From positions 1 to 20,282 of the forward strand of contig JAKAZH010000008.1 of assembly GCA_021815935.1 (NCBI GenBank): a DNA stretch of 20,282 bases, in the 5' to 3' direction. Below, in pieces: positions 1 through 7,862 of this stretch (positions are counted from its first letter, which is position 1; each line of letters starts with the position of its first letter). Position numbers and translations under genes: made by a program. Source of the stretch: Actinomycetes bacterium. Lineage in GTDB: Bacteria > Actinomycetota > Acidimicrobiia > Acidimicrobiales > Palsa-688. Under the pieces are notes generated by a model. The model did no database searches. It was given only the letters and a program-made list of their open reading frames with translations, and had not been told where the DNA came from.

Positions 1-776
1 ATGGCACCGTCGACGACCGAGGGCAGTCCAGCGTTGGGCAGGACTGATATCGGAAGCGGCGAGTGGGCGCTCAGGTAGCGCAGGTGCTCTGTCATCTCGA
101 CCGGGCCGGTTGCGCAGTTCAAGCCGATCACGTCAGGCCTCAACGCCTGCAATGTGGTGAGGGCAGCCCCGATCTCGGTGCCCATCAGCATCCGGCCGGT
201 GGTCTCCACCGTCACCTGAACTTGTAACGGCACGGTGCGCCCGGCGGCGGCAATCGCCCGCCGGCAACCGATCAGCGCCGCCTTCGCCTGAAGGAGGTCC
301 TGGACCGTCTCGATCAGGAGGAGGTCGACGCCGCCTTCGAGGAGGCCGGTGGCCGCAAGCTGGTAGCCGTCACGCTGTTCGGCGAAGGAAATCTGGCCTA
401 GGGAGGCGATCTTGGTGCCAGGCCCGAGAGAGCCCGCGACCCACCGACCGCCTGGGTAGCCGTCCGCTACTTCGCGCGCCACGGCAGCCGCCTTGCGGGC
501 GAGGTCGCCTGCCCGTTCGGCGATCCCGTACTCGGCTAGAACCCAGGGCAGGCTCCCGAAGCTGTCCGTCTCGACGACGTCGCATCCCACGTCTAGGAAA
601 CTTCGGTGCAGGTCGGCGATCACGTCGGGTCGTGTGGCGACAAGAACCTCGTTGCATCCCTCGAGGTCGGGGCCGCCGAAGTCGTCCGCTGTCAGGTCGC
701 GCAGTTGCAGGTTCGTGCCGGTCGCTCCGTCGAAGATCACGACCCTCTCGTCGAGCGCATCGAGGTAGCTGGACAT
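1..776 (-). CDS. metH: Cobalamin-dependent methionine synthase, homocysteine S-methyltransferase domain (3' part outside window)
   Basis: Reading the minus strand from the ATG at 776 gives 258 codons with no stop before the window edge. The product is the N-terminal homocysteine-binding barrel of methionine synthase, which moves a methyl group from methylcobalamin to homocysteine in the cytoplasm. Visible signatures are FDGATGTNLQ near residues 19-28 (E. coli MetH has a similar DGAMGT), VETDSFG near residue 70, and GLNCATGPVEM followed by PNAGLPSV near the edge. The Cys of GLNCATGP is the first zinc ligand in the family; the paired Cys ligands would lie beyond the window. The C-terminal folate, cobalamin and activation domains cannot be seen, so a stand-alone methyltransferase (MmuM/BHMT-like) is not fully excluded. 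The NCATGP...PNAGLP pattern favours MetH. The start is supported by a TATCCT box 6 bases upstream; a GTG at 779 is an alternative. Confidence 0.9.
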   Translation of the reverse strand, partial: MSSYLDALDERVVIFDGATGTNLQLRDLTADDFGGPDLEGCNEVLVATRPDVIADLHRSFLDVGCDVVETDSFGSLPWVLAEYGIAERAGDLARKAAAVAREVADGYPGGRWVAGSLGPGTKIASLGQISFAEQRDGYQLAATGLLEGGVDLLLIETVQDLLQAKAALIGCRRAIAAAGRTVPLQVQVTVETTGRMLMGTEIGAALTTLQALRPDVIGLNCATGPVEMTEHLRYLSAHSPLPISVLPNAGLPSVVDGA

Positions 777-782
777 CACCCA

Positions 783-788
783 AGGATA
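783..788 (-). promoter_or_regulatory. Putative -10 box (TATCCT) for a leaderless metH transcript
   Basis: On the minus strand TATCCT lies 6 bases before the metH ATG, so transcription would start at or next to the A of the start codon. No Shine-Dalgarno sequence and no clear -35 hexamer is visible. No cobalamin riboswitch-like element fits in the short gap to the divergent gene. Confidence 0.4.
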
Positions 789-916
789 CCGGCCGCCAGC
801 GAGGATGAGGTCCGAGGGGCGACCGGAGCGAAGGTGCGGTCCGTGGACAACGGTCGAGGTCCGGCCCGCAAATAGAGGATCCGCCCGGGCCGCCGACCTC
901 TGCGCTGCGTCGGCGG

Positions 917-2872
917 ATGCTAGAAAGTCGGGGAGTGGATCCGCAAGCCCCGTCCCCTGTCGCCTTCCGTCTGCGCTTGATAAGGGTGGTCGCAGGCGTG
1001 ATGTTCGCCGCGCTCGTAGCTCGTCTCGTGGTCTTGCAGATCGCCACCGGACCCGGTTCGCAGGTCGTTGCCGCAGCGAACTTTGTCCGTACGATCTATA
1101 CGCCTGCGCCACGCGGTGAGATCCTCGACCGGAACGGGAACGTGCTCGTCGGTAATGTGGAGGTCCCGGTGGTCATCGTGGACCGCCAGGTCGTTGCGCC
1201 CAATCCGGCTGAGATCTCGAGTCTTGCCGTTCTCGATGGTGTGAGCGTCACCGCAATGAAGGCCGCGATCAACAACAACCAGTACAGCCCCTACAGCCCA
1301 GTGACGGTGATGGTCGACCCTACGCCGCAACAGATGCTCTACATCCAGGAACACCAGGGCACTTTCCCTGGTGTGAGCGTGTCGACGCAGCCGCAGCCCT
1401 ACTACACCAAGCTTGGCAATTCCGCAGCGAACATACTCGGCTACGTCGGCCAGATTACCGCAGCCGAGTACAAGGTCCTCGGACCGAAGGGCTACCAGGC
1501 GAACGCCCAGATAGGCCAGACCGGCCTCGAAGCGGCCTACGAAAGCGTGCTTGCCGGCAAACCGGGCGTCGAGAAAGTCGCCGTCGACGCGACCGGACGG
1601 GTCGTATCGGTGATCTCGACAGCGCCACCGGTTCCCGGCTACAACATTCGACTCTCGATCGACGGGACAGTGCAGACGGCCGCAACGAACGCCCTTGCCC
1701 AGGAGATTGCGATCAAACGCAAGCAGGTTGACACTGACGGGAGCGGGCTGTACCGCGCAACCGGCGGGGCTGTCGTGGTCGAGGACCCGAACAACGGCAA
1801 GATCTTGGCAATGGCCTCTTATCCCACCTACAACCCGTCGTGGTTCATAGGTGGAATCAGCACCGCCCACTACGCCACCCTGACCAGCCCCGCAAGCGGG
1901 TCCCCTTTGGAGAACCGTGCAATCGCCGGCCAGTATTTCCCTGGGTCGACCTTCAAGTTGGTGACCGCTACAGCTGGCCTCAAGAGCGGGGTCATCACAT
2001 CCAACTCCTACTTCAACGACGTCGGAGGTGGCATCACCGTTGCGGGCCACTTCTTCGCAAACGACGCGCACCAGTCTTTCGGCGAGGTCAACCTGCCGTT
2101 TGCGCTTACCGTATCCGACGACGCGTACTTCTACAACATCGGTGGCACCCTCTATACGAACCCGTCAAAATACGGGGCGAACTATTTCCAAAACATCGCC
2201 GGCCAGTACGGGTTCGGCCGCTACAGCGGGATCGACCTTCCGGGCGAAGCGGCCGGGTATGTCCTCACCCCTGCAGAGAAGGCGAAGCTTCACGCCCAGA
2301 ACCCTGTCGCCTATCCCTTCGGCAGCTATTATGTAGGTGACGCCATCGAGTCCGCGATCGGCCAGGACGACGTCGCAGTAACCCCCCTGCAGCTCGCCAA
2401 CGCGTACTCCGCATTCGCCAACGGCGGGACCCTTTGGACGCCGAGTCTCGTCCTCGACGCCCAGACCGCTGCTGGCCAAGTGGTCACGACCTACAGTCCG
2501 GTCAAGCTGGCTTCGACCCCGCCGCTTTCGGCCGTCGATCACCAAGCCATGGTCCAAGGCTACACCGGCGTCACCGCAAACCCGCTTGGCACTGCGTACT
2601 ACTCGTTCGGCGCAACGAATTATCCGATTCAGGTCGGCGCCAAGACGGGCACTGCGCAGCCCGTGTCGGGGATACCCCACACTTCGCCGCTTTACAAGCA
2701 GTACACGTCGGTGTTCACTTCGTTCGCGCCGGCATCCTCGCCGCAGTACGTGGCCGACTGCTTCATCTCCCAAGCAGGATATGGTGCGTCGGCGGCGGCA
2801 CCTGTGGTCCGCCAGGTCTACGACGTGTTGTTCCACCAGCCGGTTCTGGCGACCCCCCTGAGCGGCACGTAA
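917..2872 (+). CDS. Class B penicillin-binding protein, PBP2/MrdA-like transpeptidase
   Basis: A 651-residue membrane-anchored D,D-transpeptidase that cross-links peptidoglycan outside the cytoplasmic membrane. Residues 22-42 form a single hydrophobic anchor. The dimerisation/pedestal region follows, with RGEILDRNG at 66-74 and a GxTGLE-type segment at 200-205. The transpeptidase domain covers about 280-640. Catalytic motifs are S344-T-F-K347, S400-D-D402 in the SxN/SxD position, and K576-T-G578. The SxD form is typical of PBP2 rather than FtsI. The start is uncertain: ATG 917 has no clear Shine-Dalgarno, and an in-frame GTG at 935 also leaves the anchor intact. A weak TGGACA at 844-849 with an A/T-rich stretch near 870-876 is the only promoter candidate. 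It is followed after 77 bases by a second class B PBP. No rodA or mre gene is in the window. Confidence 0.93.
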   Translation: MLESRGVDPQAPSPVAFRLRLIRVVAGVMFAALVARLVVLQIATGPGSQVVAAANFVRTIYTPAPRGEILDRNGNVLVGNVEVPVVIVDRQVVAPNPAEISSLAVLDGVSVTAMKAAINNNQYSPYSPVTVMVDPTPQQMLYIQEHQGTFPGVSVSTQPQPYYTKLGNSAANILGYVGQITAAEYKVLGPKGYQANAQIGQTGLEAAYESVLAGKPGVEKVAVDATGRVVSVISTAPPVPGYNIRLSIDGTVQTAATNALAQEIAIKRKQVDTDGSGLYRATGGAVVVEDPNNGKILAMASYPTYNPSWFIGGISTAHYATLTSPASGSPLENRAIAGQYFPGSTFKLVTATAGLKSGVITSNSYFNDVGGGITVAGHFFANDAHQSFGEVNLPFALTVSDDAYFYNIGGTLYTNPSKYGANYFQNIAGQYGFGRYSGIDLPGEAAGYVLTPAEKAKLHAQNPVAYPFGSYYVGDAIESAIGQDDVAVTPLQLANAYSAFANGGTLWTPSLVLDAQTAAGQVVTTYSPVKLASTPPLSAVDHQAMVQGYTGVTANPLGTAYYSFGATNYPIQVGAKTGTAQPVSGIPHTSPLYKQYTSVFTSFAPASSPQYVADCFISQAGYGASAAAPVVRQVYDVLFHQPVLATPLSGT

Positions 2873-2933
2873 GGAGTGCGGTGCGCTAGCTCCGGTCTGT
2901 CGGGGGGTCCGCCAGATCCCTACCCAGGCATCG

Positions 2934-2939
2934 TAGAGT
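2934..2939 (+). promoter_or_regulatory. Putative -10 box (TAGAGT) before the FtsI-like gene
   Basis: TAGAGT lies 10 bases before the GTG start at 2950, which would give a transcript with at most a few leader bases. No Shine-Dalgarno occurs at the usual distance from this GTG. The -35 region is not recognisable. The second PBP may therefore have its own promoter in addition to readthrough from the first. Confidence 0.35.
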
Positions 2940-2949
2940 TACCTACGTC

Positions 2950-4782
2950 GTGAAACCGCCTTCGGATCCAAGAAACGCGCCTGTCGAATGGGCAGGCGCG
3001 CAGCGCAGCCGTCGGCGCCTTTTGACTATCTTCGGAATCGTAACCGCTGCCCTCGCCGTCGTTGCAGGTCGCCTCGCCTACGTGGATGTGTTCGCTGCTC
3101 ATCGGTATCAGACTTTTGCGAAGAACCAGGACATTGCGACGATCCCGCTGCCTGCCCTGCGAGGGGCGATACTTTCAAGCAGCGGTCAGCCCTTCGCGTT
3201 GAGTGAGATGCGCCCGACCGTAGTGGCGGACCCGTACCAGGTTACAGACGCGCCAGCTGAAGCGTCGTCTCTCGCCCCGCTGCTCCACGAGCGGGCGGCG
3301 CTGATCCAGAGCCAGCTCTCCGAGCACACCGGCTACGTCGAGTTGGGCAAGAACCTGCCGGTCGCAACCGGGCCGGCCGTGACGAAACTTCGCCTTCCCG
3401 GCATCCTCGTCATGCAGGCACCCGAACGGTTTTATCCGCAAGGCCTGCTTGCTTCGCCCCTTGTCGGTTCGACCAATTCGGCCGGCGTCGGCGCTTCGGG
3501 CCTCGAATACGATTACAACAAGACGTTGCAGGGTCGGCCCGGGCAGCTGGTTGAGGTGGTCGACCCGACGGGCCAGGCTGTCCCGAACGGTGTCATCCGC
3601 GACCTACCGCCCGCAGCAGGCGACGACGTCGTGACGACGGTCGACAGCGCACTGCAGTACCAGGCCGAGCAGGCGCTTGCCCAGGCGCTGGTAGCGAGTC
3701 ACGCGGTGAGCGCTACGGCGGTTGTGGAGGACACGCACACCGGCGCACTTCTGGCGGTCGCAAATTTGACCAGACCTGCGAACACCCAGGCCGCTTCGGG
3801 CCAGGCAGCCGCGGTGCCGGTGACGATTGGTGCAGGAGGAAAAATCCTTCCCCGCACTCAGACGACCAGCGAGATCCAGCCGGTTGAATCCACGACTCCG
3901 GCGGCGTTCACCCAGGTCTACGAGCCGGGATCCGTCATGAAGCTAGTAACTGTCTCAGCTGCTCTGGCAACTGGTGCCACCACCCCGGATCAAGTTTTCA
4001 ACATACCCGGCGCCTATCCGGTTGACGGGGTTTATATTCACGACGCCGAGCCACACGGGACGGAACTGCTCAGCGTTACGGGGATTGTCGCGCAGTCCTC
4101 CAACATCGGGGCGACGGAGATCGTCCAGCGTATCGGTGCCCCAACCTACTACCGCTACCTCGGAGCGTTTGGCTTCGGTACTTCGACGCCGGTGCACTTT
4201 CCGGGGGAGGCTGCCGGTATTGTCAAACCGGAAGCCACAATCAAACCGGTTGATCTGGCGACGATGTCCTACGGGGAAGGTATCTCGGTCACCACAGCGC
4301 AACTCGCCGCCGCCTACAGCACAATCGCGAACGGTGGGGTTTACGTCGCACCGCACCTCGTGTCGTCGCTGATAGGGCCTCACGGCAACACGCATGCGGT
4401 CGCACAGCCGGCGCCGCGGAGAATCGTGTCGGCCGGTGTCGCCGCGCAGATGGCTTCCATCTTCGAACAGGTCGTCTCGGCGGGAACCGGCATTTCCGCT
4501 CAGGTGAGCGGGTACGCGGTGGCGGGTAAGACCGGCACGGCACAGTTCCTTGGCCCGAATGGCTACGTGATGAATCGCACAGACGCCACGTTCGCCGGAT
4601 TCGCGCCTGCTCAGAATCCCCAGTTGGCGATAGTGGTGAGCATCTTCGACACGCCCGATTACGGTGCGCAGGCCGCAGGACCGGCCTTTGCGACGATCAT
4701 GCGGAATGCTCTGAACGATCTCGGTGTGCCCTCGAGCGGACCGCAACCCGCAGCGTCGCCGCTTGCCTCGCCGCTTCAGTAG
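2950..4782 (+). CDS. Class B penicillin-binding protein, FtsI/PBP3-like transpeptidase
   Basis: A 610-residue protein starting at GTG 2950. An Arg-rich cytoplasmic N-terminus (residues 19-23) precedes one membrane anchor at about 24-46. The non-catalytic region includes LPALRGAIL near 67-75 and GxSGLEYDYN at 181-190. The transpeptidase domain carries S328-V-M-K331, S383-S-N385 and K527-T-G529, all intact. YEPGSVMK and the FPGE/MSYGEG segments resemble FtsI/PbpB septal transpeptidases. Between VEDTHTGALLAV (259-270) and YEPGSVMK lies an Ala/Thr/Gln-rich stretch (about 277-318), longer than the short linker common in FtsI. The C-terminus is Pro/Ser/Ala-rich and no PASTA domain is seen. The gene is not surrounded by mraZ, mraW, ftsL or mur genes, so it may be a second FtsI-like paralogue rather than the dcw-cluster copy. 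Confidence 0.92.
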   Translation: MKPPSDPRNAPVEWAGAQRSRRRLLTIFGIVTAALAVVAGRLAYVDVFAAHRYQTFAKNQDIATIPLPALRGAILSSSGQPFALSEMRPTVVADPYQVTDAPAEASSLAPLLHERAALIQSQLSEHTGYVELGKNLPVATGPAVTKLRLPGILVMQAPERFYPQGLLASPLVGSTNSAGVGASGLEYDYNKTLQGRPGQLVEVVDPTGQAVPNGVIRDLPPAAGDDVVTTVDSALQYQAEQALAQALVASHAVSATAVVEDTHTGALLAVANLTRPANTQAASGQAAAVPVTIGAGGKILPRTQTTSEIQPVESTTPAAFTQVYEPGSVMKLVTVSAALATGATTPDQVFNIPGAYPVDGVYIHDAEPHGTELLSVTGIVAQSSNIGATEIVQRIGAPTYYRYLGAFGFGTSTPVHFPGEAAGIVKPEATIKPVDLATMSYGEGISVTTAQLAAAYSTIANGGVYVAPHLVSSLIGPHGNTHAVAQPAPRRIVSAGVAAQMASIFEQVVSAGTGISAQVSGYAVAGKTGTAQFLGPNGYVMNRTDATFAGFAPAQNPQLAIVVSIFDTPDYGAQAAGPAFATIMRNALNDLGVPSSGPQPAASPLASPLQ

Positions 4783-4826
4783 ACGCGGTGGGTCTGCGAG
4801 CGACATTTGCGTCGGCGGCGCGCGGT

Positions 4827-4832
4827 TAGGCT
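4827..4832 (+). promoter_or_regulatory. Putative -10 box (TAGGCT) for the adenosyltransferase gene
   Basis: TAGGCT lies 10 bases before ATG 4843, the same spacing as before the upstream PBP gene. It supports ATG 4843, where the conserved MKIYTRTGDDG begins, over an upstream in-frame TTG at 4807 that would lie before the promoter. Confidence 0.4.
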
Positions 4833-4842
4833 TGACGACTCG

Positions 4843-5379
4843 ATGAAGATCTATACCCGCACCGGCGACGACGGCACGACAGGGCTACTTTACGGTGGAC
4901 GAGTCGCGAAGACGTCGGCGACCATCGAAGCAAACGGAGCGATCGACGAAGCGCAATCGTCGTTGGGGGCTGTTCGCGCTGAGGCCGAGCCGGGATCGGA
5001 ACTCGATGCGATCCTCGTCGGGATCGAACGTGACCTGTATGTGGCGATGGCAGAGGTGGCCACAGCCTCGCAGAACCGGCGAAAGCTCACGGCCGGCTCC
5101 ACTATGGTGAGCCATCAGATGGTCGACGTTCTAGAAGGGCTGATCGACCAGATCACCCCACGTTTCGCGCCGATCAAAGACTTCGTCGTCCCGGGGGCGA
5201 ACAGGGTGGCGGCCGGCCTCGATGTGGCACGGTCCGTGACAAGACGCGCCGAGAGGGCTGTCATCGTTGCGTTGAGTGATTCTGGCGACGTCACGCCGCC
5301 GGATGCGAGGCCGGACTCGGCGTCGGATTCCTCGCCGGACTCGTCGTCGGATTCCTCGCCGGACTCCTCGCCGGACTAG
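4843..5379 (+). CDS. PduO-type cob(I)alamin adenosyltransferase, reading stops at an in-frame TAG before the conserved C-terminal helix
   Basis: The family transfers the adenosyl group of ATP to cob(I)alamin to make adenosylcobalamin in the cytoplasm. The N-terminal ATP-binding motif TRTGDDGTTGL is at residues 5-15, VVPG at 115-118, and the helix ARSVTRRAER at 129-138. Normally about 20 residues later a YLNRLSDLL helix completes the active-site bundle. Here residues 146-178 are an Asp/Ser/Pro-rich repeat, and codon 179 (5377-5379) is TAG, giving a 178-residue product without that helix. The missing part follows immediately in the same frame, to a TGA at 5496. The family is usually about 190 residues; reading through TAG would give 217 positions. 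Options are a recent nonsense mutation, amber readthrough, reinitiation at GTG 5392 or 5398, or a sequence error. Family assignment is secure; activity is doubtful. Confidence 0.88.
   Translation: MKIYTRTGDDGTTGLLYGGRVAKTSATIEANGAIDEAQSSLGAVRAEAEPGSELDAILVGIERDLYVAMAEVATASQNRRKLTAGSTMVSHQMVDVLEGLIDQITPRFAPIKDFVVPGANRVAAGLDVARSVTRRAERAVIVALSDSGDVTPPDARPDSASDSSPDSSSDSSPDSSPD
5311..5379 (+). repeat. 24-base tandem repeat encoding Asp/Ser/Pro, ending in the amber codon
   Basis: A 20-base unit beginning TCGGATTCCTCG occurs at 5323-5342 and again at 5347-5366, a period of 24 bases. A shortened third copy starts at 5365. Where the first two copies read ...GGACTC, the third reads ...GGACTA at 5378. 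The amber codon therefore differs by one base (C to A) from the repeat consensus. The repeat keeps the reading frame. Confidence 0.75.
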
Positions 5380-5496
5380 ACGAAGAGATCCGTGGCCGTG
5401 TACCTGAACCGCCTCTCGGACCTGCTTTGGACCATGGCACGCTGGCAGGAGGACGGGGACTCCCTGCTTTCGAGGAAGGCAGGGTCCGCGAAGTGA
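5380..5496 (+). pseudogene. In-frame C-terminal remainder of the adenosyltransferase gene, downstream of the amber codon
   Basis: Continuing in the same frame after the TAG gives 38 codons and a TGA at 5494-5496. They include YLNRLSDLLWTMARW (from 5401), the conserved last helix of PduO-type adenosyltransferases. There is no frameshift. The TGA overlaps the GTG start of the next gene (5493-5495), the arrangement expected of the original gene end in a translationally coupled pair. GTG codons at 5392 and 5398, preceded by a purine-rich GAAGAGA, could allow reinitiation and a separate C-terminal peptide (inference). Confidence 0.8.
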
Positions 5497-7031
5497 GCTC
5501 TCCTGAGCATGGCGCGCCGGGCGAGGACGGCGATTTCCGAGGTCCAACCGCGTCGCTCGCACGACGCATTCCGCAGCGCAGAGGTGTCCTCGGCGTCCCG
5601 GTTTACGCCGATCTGTCAGTACCCGAAGGTGGCGGGGTCGAAGTTGACAGGGCTTTCCTAGCCCAGCGCCGATTCGAGGGCCGTCCAGGCCAGACGCAGG
5701 CCTTCCCGTCGCGCGACGGCGGGACGATCGTAGCGGTGGGCGTAGGGCCCAAAGGAGCTATCGGCGCGGACGACCTTCGCAGGGCGGCCGCATCGCTCGG
5801 CCGCCAGGCAGGTGACTCGCGACTCGTCACGACGACGCTGACGTCAGCGTTCGAAGCGACCGGCGGGGATGCAGGCGAGGCGGTCAGGGCTGTCGTCGAG
5901 GGTTTTGGCCTCGGCAACTACCGTTACATCGGAGCGCCGACCTCACGAAGCCAGCCTGACCGGGTCGAGCGTGTGACGGTGGTGAGCGCCGGCAGCAGCG
6001 CCGGCGAAGGACTTCGCAAGGGCCAGGCGTCAGTCGAGGCGGCATGGCGTGCGCGTGACTGGGTTAACTGCCCAGCCCGGCAGCTGACACCGCGGGAGCT
6101 CAGTCGCCTGGCGGTGCTCGACGGTGAAGCGGCAGGTCTGCACGTCGACGTCTGGGACGAAAAGCGCATCGCGAAGGAGAGACTCGGCGGCCTGCTAGGG
6201 GTCGCCGCAGGAGCGTCCGAGCCGCCGCGACTCATCCGGATGCAATACAGTCCAGACGGGACGTCCAAGCCCCGCGGGGCCGGTGTGGCATCGAAAGGAC
6301 ACGGCCGAGCGCCGAGGATACATCTGGTGGGCAAAGGGATAACGTTTGATTCCGGCGGCCTTTCGCTCAAACCGGCCGCGTCGATGATGACGATGAAAGA
6401 CGACATGGGCGGCGCTGCGGCCGTCATCTGCGCTACCGTCGCTCTCGCCCGGCTGAAGGTCCCTGCCGAGGTTGTTGCGTGGGTCGCTGCCACAGAGAAC
6501 ATGCCAAGTGGAACGGCGATACACCCAGGAGACGTCCTGACCGCCCGTAACAAAAAGACGATCGAGGTGCTCAACACCGATGCCGAAGGTCGCCTCGTGC
6601 TCGCCGACGCGTTGTCTCTGGCGGTAGAGGAGGAACCGGACGCAATCGTCGACGTGGCGACCCTGACGGGCGGCCAGAGAGTCGCGCTCGGCGACAGGGT
6701 CGCGGCGGTCATGGGCAGCGACGCGGCGCTCGTCACCAGAGTGCTTGAAGCCGGGCGAACGGTCGGCGAGACGTGCTGGGAACTGCCGCTTCACCGCGGC
6801 TACCGCAAGCACCTCGATTCCGACGTGGCCGACATCAAGAACGTCGCGTCTGGCCCTGGCGCCTCCGCGATCATAGCCGGGCTGTTCCTCGCCGAGTTCG
6901 CTGCTGGCCGCCCCTGGGCGCACCTCGACATCGCCGGACCCGCCTGGGCGGATGCGGACGACGGGTGGATCTGCCGGGGTGCAACGGGCTGGGCTACCAG
7001 GACACTCATCGAGCTCGTCGGGAGCTGGTAG
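5493..7031 (+). CDS. pepA: Leucyl aminopeptidase, family M17 (cytosol aminopeptidase)
   Basis: A 512-residue two-metal peptidase that removes N-terminal residues from peptides in the cytoplasm. The variable N-terminal domain spans about 20-165 and the catalytic domain about 185-510. All metal and catalytic residues match the spacing of E. coli PepA: K281 and D286 in VGKGITFDSGG, K293 in LSLKP, D304 in MKDDMGG, then D363, E365 and R367 in the family signature NTDAEGRL. I chose GTG 5493 because it overlaps the distal TGA of the adenosyltransferase gene (GTGA) and follows a purine-rich GAGGAAGGCAGGG. An in-frame ATG at 5427 would add 22 residues encoded by the other gene's conserved tail in a different frame, so it is unlikely. 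Only 12 bases separate its stop from the convergent ABC permease gene. Confidence 0.95.
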   Translation: MSSPEHGAPGEDGDFRGPTASLARRIPQRRGVLGVPVYADLSVPEGGGVEVDRAFLAQRRFEGRPGQTQAFPSRDGGTIVAVGVGPKGAIGADDLRRAAASLGRQAGDSRLVTTTLTSAFEATGGDAGEAVRAVVEGFGLGNYRYIGAPTSRSQPDRVERVTVVSAGSSAGEGLRKGQASVEAAWRARDWVNCPARQLTPRELSRLAVLDGEAAGLHVDVWDEKRIAKERLGGLLGVAAGASEPPRLIRMQYSPDGTSKPRGAGVASKGHGRAPRIHLVGKGITFDSGGLSLKPAASMMTMKDDMGGAAAVICATVALARLKVPAEVVAWVAATENMPSGTAIHPGDVLTARNKKTIEVLNTDAEGRLVLADALSLAVEEEPDAIVDVATLTGGQRVALGDRVAAVMGSDAALVTRVLEAGRTVGETCWELPLHRGYRKHLDSDVADIKNVASGPGASAIIAGLFLAEFAAGRPWAHLDIAGPAWADADDGWICRGATGWATRTLIELVGSW

Positions 7032-7043
7032 CACGACAGCTGC

Positions 7044-7862
7044 TCAAACCCGGCGGTAAGCGCGGGCTGCCAGCCAACTGAACACGGCGAATATTGCGAC
7101 CATCCACGCGAGGCTCTGCCAAGCCCCCGATACGAGCGGGCCACCGACTGCGAGAGAGCGCAGTTCGTCGATGAAGACGGTGAAAGGTTGGTTGCGTGCG
7201 AAAGCTTGGAGCCATCCGGGCATGCTCTGAATCGGTACGAAGGCGGAGCTGACAAAGGTGAGAGGAAACACCCAGATCAGCCCGAACGCCTGCACGGACT
7301 CCTCGTCTCGGATCGCGAGGCCGGTGAAAGCCGAAACGGTCGCAACCGCTAGGCCGATCGCCAACGCGAACACGAACATGGCGATTGCGGGGCCGACCCC
7401 GTTGTCAAAACGAAAACCGACGAGGTAGCCGGTAGCGATCAGCACGGCAATTGTCAACGCGAGGCGGATCAGGTCCGCCCCGAGGCGGCCGACGAGGACC
7501 GCTGAACGCGCGATCGGCATCGAACGCAGCCGGTCTATGGAGCCTTTCTGAAGTTCCTGGGCGAGCGATATCGCCGTGGAGAAGCTGGTGAACCCGCAGG
7601 TCTGGCCGATGATCCCGGGCATCAGGTAGTTCACGTAGCCGCCTTTTACAGCGACATGGATCGCTCCACCGAACACATAGCGGAAAAGCAACATGAACAT
7701 CACTGGCTGGATGACGGTGAAGACGATGTAGGCGGGAGTGCGAACCCAGCGAAGGAGGTTCTGGTGCATGAGAGTCGCTGAGTCGACAACCGCCCAACGC
7801 AAACGCCGCAGAGGACCAACTTGGCCTCGGGAGGCCGCCAGAGTGACTGCAGCTTGGCTCAT
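7044..7862 (-). CDS. ABC-2 type (DrrB-like) transport permease
   Basis: A 272-residue integral membrane protein with about six hydrophobic segments: roughly 44-65, 78-100, 131-150, 158-182, 192-212 and 247-268. The layout, with GSIDRLRSMPIARSAVLVGR in the cytoplasmic loop at 107-126 and a late extracytoplasmic SMPGWLQAFARNQPFT, is typical of DrrB/NodJ-type ABC-2 permeases. These form the channel of exporters for small hydrophobic compounds or polymers. Its ATG overlaps the TGA of the ATPase gene by 4 bases (ATGA), so the two are almost certainly translated together. The substrate cannot be read from the sequence; drug resistance is only the family's best-known role. Confidence 0.9.
   Translation of the reverse strand: MSQAAVTLAASRGQVGPLRRLRWAVVDSATLMHQNLLRWVRTPAYIVFTVIQPVMFMLLFRYVFGGAIHVAVKGGYVNYLMPGIIGQTCGFTSFSTAISLAQELQKGSIDRLRSMPIARSAVLVGRLGADLIRLALTIAVLIATGYLVGFRFDNGVGPAIAMFVFALAIGLAVATVSAFTGLAIRDEESVQAFGLIWVFPLTFVSSAFVPIQSMPGWLQAFARNQPFTVFIDELRSLAVGGPLVSGAWQSLAWMVAIFAVFSWLAARAYRRV

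Noticed and set aside
777..916. Cobalamin riboswitch before metH or the adenosyltransferase
   Set aside because: The gaps (140 and 60 bases) are too short and no B12-box-like conserved sequence was seen; both genes look leaderless.
920..2071. 383-codon minus-strand frame opposite the PBP2-like gene
   Set aside because: No recognisable domain, Arg/His-rich composition typical of high-GC antisense frames, and full overlap with a well-supported gene.
4807..4842. Upstream TTG start for the adenosyltransferase
   Set aside because: The added Arg-rich residues are not part of the family, whose proteins start at the MxIYTRTGDDG segment, and the -10 box at 4827 would lie inside it.
5323..5378. CRISPR-like direct repeats (also considered for the array from 19924)
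   Set aside because: Repeats are in frame, adjacent without unique spacers and clearly protein-coding.
5427..5492. ATG 5427 as the pepA start
   Set aside because: It would encode 22 extra residues out of the conserved tail of the adenosyltransferase in another frame. GTG 5493 has a purine-rich site and the GTGA overlap.
7023..7041. Possible bidirectional terminator between pepA and the ABC permease gene
   Set aside because: Only a 5-pair AGCTG/CAGCT stem with a 9-base loop and no T-run; too weak to call.
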